In this document: one piece after another, positions 1-7,544 of the stretch
Numbering within the stretch: position 1 is the first letter of the stretch
How the letters are laid out: each line of letters opens with the position of its first letter
Assembly: GCA_003229115.1 (NCBI GenBank)
Contig: QIHT01000188.1
Location: forward strand, 1 to 34,210
Direction of reading: 5' to 3'
DNA: 34,210 bases
From: Gammaproteobacteria bacterium
Lineage (GTDB): Bacteria > Pseudomonadota > Gammaproteobacteria > SZUA-229
The notes under the pieces: generated by a model
Databases searched by the model: none
What the model was told of the DNA's origin: nothing
The model's input: the letters and a program-made list of their open reading frames with translations, nothing else
Made by a program: the position numbers and the translations under genes

Positions 1-906
1 CTGGATATGGACAAGGCATTGCCTTACAAAAGAGGCAAGAACGGTTTTTACGATACCGAGGAAATCTTACGCGACATCATCCGCGCCTCGGAAGGCACCG
101 ATACCGACCTGACCGGTATTCTTGAACGTGAAAAAATAGATGGAATTTCACCTTACGAGCAACTTAAAGAACTAAGAGGCATTCAATGGCCCGCACCAAC
201 CTATGCAATCGCAAAAGCCGGTGGCACCAAACGCCGCTTCATGCTGCAGGAAGGTAACTGGAAAAACAAACCCTACGGCTACTTCCGCACCAAAGATGGC
301 AAGGTGCACATAAAACTGTGCGAACAGGACTATAGTGACCGCGAAGCCATTACCAAAAAGCTGATGGAATTCGGCAAAAAGAAGGGACACTACACCATCG
401 ACAACATTGCGCTACTCAAGGAAGCGCGTGACAAAGGCCTGACACCGGATTTACCCGATGAAAAAGAACGCGGTAAAAAATGGAACAAGGTGCCGAAGGA
501 TAAGTATCCATACTGGCTAGGTCTTGGCGTGGTGTACGAACATTTCCATACCGCCAAATCAAATCGTAGCCCAACCACGCGTAGACTGGTACCTGAGATG
601 TATGTGGAAATGCATCCTGATGATGCTAAAGATCTCGGCATTAAGGATGGCGATAAAGTTAACCTGATTACCCGTCGCGGAAAATTCCAGGCCAAGGCTC
701 AGGTTGGCGCAAACAGTCTGGTTAAACCGGCTCGTAACAATGTTCCAAGAGGATACATGTTTAGCCCATGGAACCTGTCAGTCGCTGACAGTGCTGATCC
801 AAAGAAAAACAAGTGGTTGGTGAACAGCACCTCCAGTCGTGTTTGGGATCCCGTTTCCGGCCAGGTAGACTTCAAGAAGCTGGCTGTCAGGATCGAAAAA
901 GCTTAG
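1..906 (+). CDS. NapA-like molybdopterin oxidoreductase, C-terminal part (5' end outside window)
   Basis: The frame is open from base 1, so about 301 C-terminal residues of a longer enzyme are visible. The last ~130 residues resemble the molybdopterin-dinucleotide-binding domain of the NapA encoded at 8345: TTRRLVPEMY, VEMHPDDAKDLGI, LITRRGKFQAKA and NNVPRGYMFSPW line up with [34 protein letters not shown] and [12 protein letters not shown]. The preceding part diverges strongly, so this is a paralogue and not a duplicate. The catalytic and Fe-S regions are upstream and unseen, so the substrate is open; nitrate is possible but unproven. Downstream genes encode NapG/NapH-type quinol-side partners but no NapB or NapC, suggesting a periplasmic enzyme fed by the Fe-S proteins. 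Family confidence is good; function is unknown. Confidence 0.8.
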   Translation: MDMDKALPYKRGKNGFYDTEEILRDIIRASEGTDTDLTGILEREKIDGISPYEQLKELRGIQWPAPTYAIAKAGGTKRRFMLQEGNWKNKPYGYFRTKDGKVHIKLCEQDYSDREAITKKLMEFGKKKGHYTIDNIALLKEARDKGLTPDLPDEKERGKKWNKVPKDKYPYWLGLGVVYEHFHTAKSNRSPTTRRLVPEMYVEMHPDDAKDLGIKDGDKVNLITRRGKFQAKAQVGANSLVKPARNNVPRGYMFSPWNLSVADSADPKKNKWLVNSTSSRVWDPVSGQVDFKKLAVRIEKA

Positions 907-947
907 CCAGATAAGCTCTTCATGCTATGTTTTCTGGGCTAATTTTT

Positions 948-1009
948 TGTAGGTGCGAATTCATTCGCACAGCAGTTTTATGCATCGTGCGAATGAATTC
1001 GCACCTACA
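948..1009. repeat. Perfect 23-bp inverted repeat (dispersed family A)
   Basis: Arms at 948-970 and 987-1009 are exact reverse complements with a 16-nt loop; the arm core is GTGCGAATGAATTCGCACC. A second copy lies at 24550-24617. It fills the gap between the NapA-like gene and the NapG-like gene and ends 8 nt before the GTG start, leaving no room for a normal ribosome binding site. The hairpin might affect mRNA stability, but it has no U-tract and is not a typical terminator. Confidence 0.85.
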
Positions 1010-1017
1010 TTAGCATT

Positions 1018-1593
1018 GTGAAACGCAGAAACTTTCTGAAAGCAACAGGAATGAGTGTAGTCGCGTTAGCGTTGGCTCCCACAACAACTCGTGCAGCGAA
1101 AAATCAACCATCTCTGCGCTTCCTGCGTCCACCCGGCGCACTGCCTGAAGAAGAATTTCTGAGTCGCTGCATTCACTGTGGCCAATGCGGTGAAGCTTGC
1201 CCGAATCGTTGCATCAAATACTTCGGACTGGAGAATGGTCTTACCTCCATTGATACACCTTATATAATCCCGCGCGAAAAAGCCTGCATCCTGTGTATGA
1301 AGTGTGGCGATATCTGCCCTACCGGCGCCATTCAAAAAGTTAAAGTTGAGCTTGAAGACATACTCGACAAAGTACATATGGGTACAGCAGTTGTAGATAA
1401 ACAACTGTGCCTGTCCTGGCAGGGAAAGAGTTGCGGCGTGTGTTACCGCGCCTGTAAATTACCCGATGTCGCTATTCGTGTTGGCTACATGGAACAACCG
1501 CACGTACTGGAGAATTGCATAGGTTGTGGCTTGTGTGAGCGTTCGTGCATACAAATTCCGCAAGCCATCAAAATACTACCCCGTAAGACATAA
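1018..1593 (+). CDS. NapG-like Tat-exported ferredoxin with four Fe-S motifs
   Basis: This 191-residue protein starts with a Tat signal (MKRRNFLKATGMSVVALALA, then TTTRAA), so it should fold in the cytoplasm and be exported. Four cysteine motifs follow: CIHCGQCGEAC, CILCMKCGDIC, the irregular NapG-type CLSWQGKSCGVCYRAC, and CIGCGLCERSC. In the NapG family such proteins pass electrons from a NapH-type membrane partner to a periplasmic enzyme. The start is GTG; an in-frame TGA at 994-996 limits upstream choices. It sits between the NapA-like gene and a napH-like gene, and its likely client is that NapA-like enzyme. It resembles the ferredoxin at 5017 (shared RPP-AL-E-EFL lead-in), but that one lacks an export signal. 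The name napG is avoided because this is outside the true nap operon. Confidence 0.85.
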   Translation: MKRRNFLKATGMSVVALALAPTTTRAAKNQPSLRFLRPPGALPEEEFLSRCIHCGQCGEACPNRCIKYFGLENGLTSIDTPYIIPREKACILCMKCGDICPTGAIQKVKVELEDILDKVHMGTAVVDKQLCLSWQGKSCGVCYRACKLPDVAIRVGYMEQPHVLENCIGCGLCERSCIQIPQAIKILPRKT

Positions 1594-1605
1594 CATGCAG
1601 ATATT

Positions 1606-1711
1606 TTTACCACAGAGGACACAGGGATACACAAAGGTTTTTTATTTGCGCTTCGCACAAATAACTAATAATTGTTTTCCTCTGTGCACCTCTGTGCCCT
1701 CTGTGGTAAAT
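1606..1711. repeat. Imperfect ~32-bp inverted repeat (dispersed family B, CCACAGAGG type)
   Basis: Arms at 1606-1637 and about 1680-1711 are near reverse complements built on TTTACCACAGAGGACACAG and CTGTGCCCTCTGTGGTAAA. Related arms occur at 24481-24500 and 24728-24757. The element occupies the whole gap between the napG-like and napH-like genes and would put a large hairpin into the transcript. Confidence 0.8.
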
Positions 1712-1727
1712 AAGTTTTTCTAATATT

Positions 1728-2729
1728 ATGACGCCAATAAAGCCATTTTTTCTCTGGAAACACCTGAACAAGTTACGCTGGGTTACCCTGTCCGTTGTAT
1801 TTTCAATGTTGATTTTTCTGCCTTATGCCCATTTATATCAAACCTACGAAGCTGCACATGCTTATGACCTACTTGCTGATTCCGAAAAACAAATTTATGA
1901 CACGATGGAAACCATCACATCACCGTTCATTAATGACCCAGAAGAAGATCTGGATGCAATTAAAGGCAATACCTGGTCAGGCACGTTCTTTGGTTTGCAA
2001 CTAAGCGATCCTTTAGCAGTAATCGGTCAAATATTTTCCAGCTTAACTTTCTATACACCTTTTTTACTCACTGCGCTCATCCCGATTGCTTTCACATTGG
2101 TCTTCGGGAGATTTTTCTGCGGCTGGATTTGTCCTGCAACATTTATCTATGAGCTCAATACCAACTTTTCTGCATGGTTACGCCGTGCCGGTTTGAAAAC
2201 CGGAAATCGACGTTTCGACCGCCGCGTAAAATATCTGGTACTCGGCACAGGTTTGGTTCTATCTGCATTCAGCGGTTCAGTAGTGGTTGCCAGTGTGTAT
2301 CCACCCGCTATTGTTGGACGTGAAATATATTATTCCATTGCGCTGGGCGGTTTTGGCGCTGGGTCAATTTTCTTTGTCGGTACACTGATGTTTGATTTAC
2401 TGGTTGCACGCCGTGGTTTTTGTCGTTACTTATGTCCTGGTGGCGCGCTTTACTCAATTCTCGGTCGTTTCCGAATTTTCCGCATTCAACGCATTGTTGA
2501 AAACTGCAATGATTGCGAAAAATGTAACGCTATTTGCGAATTCGGTCTCGACCCTTTACGTGACAGTTTCGGACAGGAATGCAATAACTGCACTGCCTGT
2601 ATAGCAATTTGTCCCACTGATGCATTGACATTCAAGGTACAAATAAGCGATGCGCCTGATAAGGGGCCCGGCCATTTGGGACGACAATATTCCAAAAATA
2701 AAGTGGGTATTATCGAGGCAGCAGCATGA
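1728..2729 (+). CDS. NapH-like polytopic membrane Fe-S protein
   Basis: A 333-residue inner-membrane protein with hydrophobic segments at roughly 18-37, 105-128, 167-190 and 205-226. The NapH hallmarks are two CxxxCP motifs (CGWICP at 131-136, CRYLCP at 232-237) and two C-terminal 4Fe-4S motifs (CNDCEKCNAIC at 260-270, CNNCTACIAIC at 285-295). In Nap systems NapH oxidizes quinol and passes electrons to NapG, which matches the upstream gene. Its stop overlaps the next start in ATGA at 2726-2729, so the two are translationally coupled. Family assignment is firm; its partner enzyme is inferred from gene order. Confidence 0.88.
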   Translation: MTPIKPFFLWKHLNKLRWVTLSVVFSMLIFLPYAHLYQTYEAAHAYDLLADSEKQIYDTMETITSPFINDPEEDLDAIKGNTWSGTFFGLQLSDPLAVIGQIFSSLTFYTPFLLTALIPIAFTLVFGRFFCGWICPATFIYELNTNFSAWLRRAGLKTGNRRFDRRVKYLVLGTGLVLSAFSGSVVVASVYPPAIVGREIYYSIALGGFGAGSIFFVGTLMFDLLVARRGFCRYLCPGGALYSILGRFRIFRIQRIVENCNDCEKCNAICEFGLDPLRDSFGQECNNCTACIAICPTDALTFKVQISDAPDKGPGHLGRQYSKNKVGIIEAAA

Positions 2730-3376
2730 ATCGATCAGGTTATAGACTTCAGGCTTTAGGTTTCAGGCTAAAACAGAGCCTTCATGCGTTTAGGTTTTCC
2801 TATGGCCTGAGGCCTGCAGCCTGTATCTTTCTACTTCTACTAGTAGAAACAGCCAACGCCCACCATGTTCTTGGCAGACCCGCTTACAGTTTAAACGAAG
2901 ATTCAAACACCCCGCCCAGTATGCAGGTGGAAACCCAAATCGGTGATTACTTTGTTACTTACATGATTTTTCCTGCGTTTCCAAAAGCGGGCGAACGTGG
3001 CCGCGTCAATTTATATGCAACTCGTATCGACAATGGCAAGGCATACAGTGGTGAAGTTACTTTTAAAGTCAGAGACGATGTTTATTTTGGTAATGACAAC
3101 TCTGAAACACTAGGTTCACAATTACCTGATGACAGCGTTTTTCGACAGGGCTTTGAATTTAGCAGCAATGGTGAATACATCATTACCGCAGAATTTACCG
3201 AAGCTGGAGAACCCTACATTATTGATTTCCCTTTACGTATAGGCCCTCCATCTTCAATCGGCCCTATAGGCATTGCTGTTGGTAGCATCGTAATTATTTT
3301 AGTTGGCGTTAATCTTGTACAACGAAAACGACTGCTGACTTCAAAAATACGTAATGCACATGAAGAAACACCGTAA
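2726..3376 (+). CDS. FixH/YtkA-like periplasmic protein with C-terminal membrane anchor
   Basis: This 216-residue protein has a signal-like hydrophobic stretch at about 31-44 (AACIFLLLLVETANA), a beta-rich middle (IGDYFVTYMIFPAFP, then NLYATRIDNGKAYSGEVTFK) resembling FixH/YtkA-type domains, and one transmembrane segment near the C terminus (IGIAVGSIVIILVGVNLV) with a basic tail. Cleavage after ANA would leave His-His at the mature N terminus, a possible metal site (inference). The start ATG overlaps the upstream stop. The first ~30 codons coincide with a repeat-like sequence (2741-2822), giving an unusually long n-region. Role unknown; the context suggests an assembly or electron-transfer accessory of the NapH-type proteins on either side. 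Confidence 0.7.
   Translation: MNRSGYRLQALGFRLKQSLHAFRFSYGLRPAACIFLLLLVETANAHHVLGRPAYSLNEDSNTPPSMQVETQIGDYFVTYMIFPAFPKAGERGRVNLYATRIDNGKAYSGEVTFKVRDDVYFGNDNSETLGSQLPDDSVFRQGFEFSSNGEYIITAEFTEAGEPYIIDFPLRIGPPSSIGPIGIAVGSIVIILVGVNLVQRKRLLTSKIRNAHEETP
2741..2822. repeat. Imperfect inverted repeat inside the signal-peptide region of the FixH-like gene
   Basis: The left arm contains ACTTCAGGCTTTAGGTTTCA and the right arm GGCCTGAGGCCTGCAGCCTG; they are imperfect reverse complements (about 13 of 18 compared positions match). This composition is typical of intergenic palindromes, yet here it is translated. No alternative in-frame ATG lies downstream of it. Confidence 0.5.
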
Positions 3377-3398
3377 TAACTATGTGTGATGAAATATC

Positions 3399-4931
3399 AT
3401 GACGATGACACATCCCGGCCTTCCCGACTTCTGGGGACTGGTTATCATTGGTTTTATATTGTTGGGCGTACTGTGGACATTATTTTCTCCCGCTCCCATA
3501 AAAATACGCACCTCGGTGTTAAGCCTGGCCAGCATACCTGTCATTGGCACGGGTATGCGCAATCTGGTTGCCAACCGCTGGCTACTACTGTCACTAAAGT
3601 TTGTGATGGTCGGTTTTTTCCTGCTGATAATATTTGCTGGCCTGTTTGGCACACCGATACCCGAGCGTAATATTGCAACTGTATTGACGTGGAACTTATG
3701 GTGGTCCGGGCTGGTGTTTTCAATCTTCTTTTTAGGTTCCGCGTGGTGCGCCGTTTGCCCCTGGGATGCGCTAGCGCAATGGTTAGTCCGCCGAAAACTG
3801 TGGCGACGCGCCGAACCCAATAACAGTCTTAATATCAAGGTTCCCCGCTGGCTGGCAAATGTGTGGCCGGCCTTATTGATGTTTATTGCACTCACCTGGT
3901 TAGAACTGGGTGTTGGTATCACTGTCAACCCTTACGCAACGGCTGCGGTTTCACTATTAATGGTAGTACTCGCCACTGCATCGCTCGCCATTTTTCAACG
4001 TAAGGCTTTCTGTAGATATTTTTGCCCTGTTGGCCGCACAGTCGGTTTTTATTCTCAACTGGCACCTATCGAACTACGGCCAATTGATAATGATACCTGC
4101 GCAAGCTGTAAAACACTGGACTGTTATCACGGCAATGAAGAAGTCGAACCCTGCCCAACCTGGTTGGTGATGGGACGACTAAAACAAAACAGTTACTGCA
4201 CCTCCTGTGGCAACTGCACACAAAGCTGCCCACATGAGAATATTGCCTGGCGTTTTCGACCACCCAGCGTTGAAGCATTGCACAGTGCACGTCCGCACTG
4301 GGATGAGTCATGGTTTATGATTGGCTTACTGGCACTGACAGGTTTTCATGGCGTAACCATGATGCCTTTCTGGGAAACATGGATGAGCCAGTTTGCACAA
4401 TTAACAGGTGACTCGGGGCGCTTGTTACCTAGTTTTACTATCGGCCTGCTTGCCTGCATCGCAGTTATCGCAGCCATATATTCAATACTGATCGAAGTCA
4501 CGCGAAAAATCACGGGTACCGATCTGGAATACAAACGCTTATTTTCAACCTTCGCCTTTGTCGCACTGCCACTCGCGTTTTCTTATCACATGGCACACAA
4601 TCTCAATCATCTAATCAGAGAGAGCGTTGGCATTAGTGCTGTTTTTTCAAACCCCTTAGGTGTTGATACTGTTCCTCTGAGTATGATGGAAAAACACGAA
4701 CGTCACTTAACCATGTGGATATCGCAGGATGCATTATTCACCATACAGGCAGGTCTGATGATTTTTGGTTTCTGGATTGCCCTGCAGGTAATACGGCATC
4801 GTGGCTTGAGTGTCATTGCAATAAATAACAAATTAGCCGGAGTTAAACTGTTACCAATGCTAACTTTTGCAATTGGCATAACCAGCTTCCATTTGTGGTT
4901 GCTGATGCAACCCATGATTATGAGAATGTAG
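3399..4931 (+). CDS. Large NapH/CcoG-like membrane Fe-S protein with His-rich C-terminal membrane domain
   Basis: At 510 residues this is much longer than usual NapH. The N-terminal half has the NapH layout: hydrophobic segments, two CxxCP/CxxxCP motifs (CAVCP at 117-121, CRYFCP at 205-210), then CASCKTLDC (234-242) and CTSCGNCTQSCP (267-278). The C-terminal ~200 residues add at least four hydrophobic segments with conspicuous histidines: H317, H397, H400 and H404 (YHMAHNLNHL), H433, H436 and H498 (SFHLWLLMQPM). Paired membrane histidines could ligate heme b or metal, but no recognised heme motif is proven. It lies between the FixH-like gene and a second ferredoxin gene, repeating the NapH-ferredoxin pairing. 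Two starts are possible (3399, 3405). I do not know its specific function. Confidence 0.82.
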   Translation: MTMTHPGLPDFWGLVIIGFILLGVLWTLFSPAPIKIRTSVLSLASIPVIGTGMRNLVANRWLLLSLKFVMVGFFLLIIFAGLFGTPIPERNIATVLTWNLWWSGLVFSIFFLGSAWCAVCPWDALAQWLVRRKLWRRAEPNNSLNIKVPRWLANVWPALLMFIALTWLELGVGITVNPYATAAVSLLMVVLATASLAIFQRKAFCRYFCPVGRTVGFYSQLAPIELRPIDNDTCASCKTLDCYHGNEEVEPCPTWLVMGRLKQNSYCTSCGNCTQSCPHENIAWRFRPPSVEALHSARPHWDESWFMIGLLALTGFHGVTMMPFWETWMSQFAQLTGDSGRLLPSFTIGLLACIAVIAAIYSILIEVTRKITGTDLEYKRLFSTFAFVALPLAFSYHMAHNLNHLIRESVGISAVFSNPLGVDTVPLSMMEKHERHLTMWISQDALFTIQAGLMIFGFWIALQVIRHRGLSVIAINNKLAGVKLLPMLTFAIGITSFHLWLLMQPMIMRM

Positions 4932-4937
4932 AGGGTA

Positions 4938-5010
4938 GTATCTTGTGTCTGGTTTCTAGTGTCTAGAAATAAACCTGCAAACCAAATGCAAGAAACCAGA
5001 AACTAGATAC
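4938..5010. repeat. Imperfect inverted repeat between the large NapH-like and ferredoxin genes
   Basis: Left arm near TCTGGTTTCTAGTGTCTAG (from 4938) pairs imperfectly with AAGAAACCAGAAACTAGATA ending at 5010. It ends 6 nt before the next ATG, so it may influence translation of the ferredoxin gene. No U-tract is present. Confidence 0.65.
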
Positions 5011-5016
5011 AGGAAT

Positions 5017-5589
5017 ATGGATAGAAGAGCTTTTTTTAGAACTGCACTCGACAAAGGTGGAAAAGCCGTTGTCAAAGCCGCTGACAGCAGCGCCAAAAAA
5101 CAGGCGGCACGATGGATTCGTCCACCTTATGCCCTTAATGAGCTTGAATTTCTATTAGCCTGCACGCGCTGCGGTGATTGTATTGATGCCTGTCCACATG
5201 ATGTCATATTTCCTTTATCCGCCAAAATGGGAGCGAAAGCTGCCGCCACGCCAGCACTGGATTTACTCAACAAAGGCTGCCACCTCTGCGAAAACTGGCC
5301 CTGTGTGACAGCCTGTGAAGCCAGGGCATTGCAACGACCCGAGTCTGATACCGACACCCTAAATCTGCCAAAACTGGCAAAGATATCCATAGATGAGCAG
5401 ACATGTTTGCCTTTCAATGGCCCCGAATGTGGCGCCTGTATAGACAGTTGTCCGGTTCCCGGCGCACTTACCCTGGAACTATATAAGCCATTGATTAACA
5501 GAGATATTTGTACTGGCTGCGGCCTATGCATTGAAGCCTGTATCGCCGAACCAAAAGCCATAAAGATTGCATCCCTTTATTCTCAGTGA
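5017..5589 (+). CDS. NapF/NapG-like ferredoxin, probably cytoplasmic
   Basis: A 190-residue protein with four Fe-S motifs: CTRCGDCIDAC, CHLCENWPCVTAC, CLPFNGPECGACIDSC and CTGCGLCIEAC. The N terminus has an RRAFFR sequence like Tat signals, but a charged, Ala/Lys-rich stretch follows instead of a hydrophobic core, so export is unlikely; NapF proteins have a similar leader. The lead-in RWIRPPYALNELEFL matches RFLRPPGALPEEEFL of the ferredoxin at 1018, so the two are related. It closes the first redox cluster. In Nap biology NapF helps mature or reactivate NapA in the cytoplasm; here its client would be the NapA-like enzyme (inference). Confidence 0.82.
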   Translation: MDRRAFFRTALDKGGKAVVKAADSSAKKQAARWIRPPYALNELEFLLACTRCGDCIDACPHDVIFPLSAKMGAKAAATPALDLLNKGCHLCENWPCVTACEARALQRPESDTDTLNLPKLAKISIDEQTCLPFNGPECGACIDSCPVPGALTLELYKPLINRDICTGCGLCIEACIAEPKAIKIASLYSQ

Positions 5590-5625
5590 GGCGTGTATGA
5601 TTCTGGTATCAGAAGACTTTGCGGC

Positions 5626-5675
5626 TTGATATAGGTCATAGCCCTGACCGGCAAACGCCCTATATAATGCAGCAA
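5626..5675 (+). promoter_or_regulatory. FNR-type class II promoter of moaA
   Basis: TTGATATAGGTCAT at 5626-5639 matches the FNR/Anr consensus TTGAT-N4-ATCAA with two mismatches and keeps the TGA-N6-TCA core. A perfect TATAAT lies at 5663-5668, predicting a start near 5675, which puts the site centre (5632.5) at about -42, the class II FNR position. This geometry strongly supports anaerobic activation of moaA and the downstream permease gene. Confidence 0.72.
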
Positions 5676-5687
5676 AACAGGAAAATT

Positions 5688-6692
5688 ATGACAAGCAAAC
5701 TACAGGACAAACGCACCTCTCTGATCGACCCTTTCGGTCGTCAGATAGAGTATGTGCGTCTGTCAGTCACTGATAAATGTAATTTTCGCTGCTTCTATTG
5801 CTTGCCTGAAGGATTCAACAACTTTGAACAACCTGAACACTGGTTGACGTTTGACGAAACCGAACGTGTCATAAAAGCATTCACAAAACTGGGCGTGAAA
5901 CGTGTTCGTATAACCGGTGGTGAACCGCTGGTAAGAAAAAACGTTACAGAACTTTCTGCCAGACTAAACCAACTTCCCGGCCTCGATGATTTGTCACTTA
6001 GCACTAACGCCAGTTTACTTGATCGCCATGCACAGGACTTGTTCGACTCAGGCATTTCACGTATTAACGTTAGCCTCGATACATTACATGCTGATCGTTT
6101 CAAAAAAATAACCGGTGGTGAATTGCAACCGGTATTAGATGGCTTAATGGCAGCGAAAATAGCTGGTTTCAAACCCGTCAAAATTAACATGGTTGCAATG
6201 AAAGGCATCAATGATGATGAGTTTGAAGACATGGTTGAATTTTGTCTTAAACATGACTTCACCTTAAGAATGATTGAGACCATGCCGATTGGCTCAACCG
6301 GTGTTAATGCCAGTAAACATTACCTTGATTTACAAAAAGTAAAACAGCAATTGTCTGAACGTTACGAACTCATTCCTGGCGTCATGCCTGGTGGTGGGCC
6401 AGCACGTTATGTTCAGGTTAAAGGTACTGATTTACGCATCGGCTTTATCACACCCATCTCACAACACTTCTGTGAAACCTGTAACCGTGTACGACTTTCA
6501 GTGGATGGGACTTTATATCTCTGCCTCGGTCAGGAACACAAAGTTGAACTACGCCCCTTACTTCGACAAGGTATTAGCGATGAAGACTTGCAGCAAGCTA
6601 TCCTCGAAGCCATCGCAATAAAACCTGAACGACATGACTTTAATGCTTCACCGGGTAAAGTCGTACGGTTTATGAGTATGACCGGCGGTTAA
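5688..6692 (+). CDS. moaA: GTP 3',8-cyclase (molybdenum cofactor biosynthesis)
   Basis: Radical-SAM enzyme that converts GTP to the 3',8-cyclo intermediate in the first step of molybdopterin synthesis. The N-terminal SAM cluster motif is CNFRCFYC, followed by ITGGEPLVRK and SLSTNASLL. The C-terminal substrate cluster has FCETCNRVRLSVDGTLYLC, and the protein ends in the expected Gly-Gly (MTGG). The ATG at 5688 is preferred over upstream in-frame starts: AGGA precedes it by 5 nt, and the predicted transcript begins near 5675; the product is then 334 residues, normal for MoaA. It supplies cofactor for NapA and the NapA-like enzyme, both in this window, and appears induced under low oxygen by the FNR-type promoter. 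Confidence 0.95.
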   Translation: MTSKLQDKRTSLIDPFGRQIEYVRLSVTDKCNFRCFYCLPEGFNNFEQPEHWLTFDETERVIKAFTKLGVKRVRITGGEPLVRKNVTELSARLNQLPGLDDLSLSTNASLLDRHAQDLFDSGISRINVSLDTLHADRFKKITGGELQPVLDGLMAAKIAGFKPVKINMVAMKGINDDEFEDMVEFCLKHDFTLRMIETMPIGSTGVNASKHYLDLQKVKQQLSERYELIPGVMPGGGPARYVQVKGTDLRIGFITPISQHFCETCNRVRLSVDGTLYLCLGQEHKVELRPLLRQGISDEDLQQAILEAIAIKPERHDFNASPGKVVRFMSMTGG

Positions 6693-6693
6693 T

Positions 6694-7440
6694 ATGTTTT
6701 TTGCGGACGCCGATTTCACCATCATATTTCTTGGTAGTATCGCAGTCGCTGCGATTCTCTATTCCAGCGTGGGTCACGGTGGTGCCTCCGGCTATCTAGC
6801 AGTGATGGCATTATTTGGCATGGAACCGGCACTCATGAAACCCGCCGCACTAACCATGAACATTTTTGTAACTGTACTTGTGCTTGCGCGTTTAAATAAA
6901 GCAGGTTATTTCAACTGGAAATTATTTATCCCATTCGTTGTTGCATCAATGCCCATGGCATTTCTCGGCGGCGCATATACCATCGACTCTTCTGCTTACA
7001 AAATTATTGTTGGCATTGCGTTATTGCTGGCCGTATTACGCATGGTATGGAGAAGCCATGATGATTATGAATTAAAAACCCCACCCTTACTCGTTGCAAT
7101 GATTGTTGGTGGCGTGCTTGGATTTGTTTCCGGACTCACTGGCGTGGGTGGCGGTATTTTCCTGAGCCCGTTATTACTGTTTTTCCACTGGACCAATATG
7201 CGCGGCAGCGCGGCAATCGCTGCAGGTTTCATCCTGCTTAACTCCATTGCCGGTCTAGCTGGCTTCGCAACAACAGATCAACCATGGCCTGTTGGTATTT
7301 CTGTTCTGGTTATCGCCGCTGTTGCTGGTGGGCTCATTGGCTCAGAACTTAGCGTCCGTAGACTTGCCCCTCTCAAACTACGCAAGGCACTTGCAGTGGT
7401 ACTCGCCGTTGCTGGGATAAAAATGATTGCCACAGCTTAA
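6694..7440 (+). CDS. TauE/SafE-family membrane permease
   Basis: A 248-residue polytopic protein with about seven to eight hydrophobic segments and the two-fold repeat of the TauE/SafE family: SSVGHGGASGYLAV in the first half and SGLTGVGGGIFLSPLLL in the second. The family exports or imports small sulfur anions such as sulfite, or related oxyanions. The ATG begins 1 nt after the moaA stop, so the genes are surely co-transcribed and would share the FNR-type promoter. In a sulfur oxidizer sulfite export is plausible; pairing with moaA also allows an oxyanion such as molybdate. The substrate is not determined. Confidence 0.85.
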   Translation: MFFADADFTIIFLGSIAVAAILYSSVGHGGASGYLAVMALFGMEPALMKPAALTMNIFVTVLVLARLNKAGYFNWKLFIPFVVASMPMAFLGGAYTIDSSAYKIIVGIALLLAVLRMVWRSHDDYELKTPPLLVAMIVGGVLGFVSGLTGVGGGIFLSPLLLFFHWTNMRGSAAIAAGFILLNSIAGLAGFATTDQPWPVGISVLVIAAVAGGLIGSELSVRRLAPLKLRKALAVVLAVAGIKMIATA

Positions 7441-7462
7441 TCCGTTTAGAAAATAAGGAAGT

Positions 7463-7512
7463 ATGATATAAGTCATGATACATAGACACAGTCTTACGTT
7501 ACACTACAACTG
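7463..7512 (+). promoter_or_regulatory. FNR-type promoter of the nap operon
   Basis: ATGATATAAGTCAT at 7463-7476 keeps the TGA-N6-TCA core but has three mismatches to the full FNR consensus. A weak -10 (TACACT, 7500-7505) gives a start near 7512 with the site centred at about -42. It is weaker than the moaA and yhcC sites but lies in the only sizeable gap before the nap operon. Confidence 0.5.
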
Positions 7513-7544
7513 AAATTGACATATTTATTGGATAATAAATAATC

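Noticed and set aside
948-1009. Possible CRISPR or terminator
   Set aside because: A single inverted repeat, no direct-repeat/spacer array and no U-tract.
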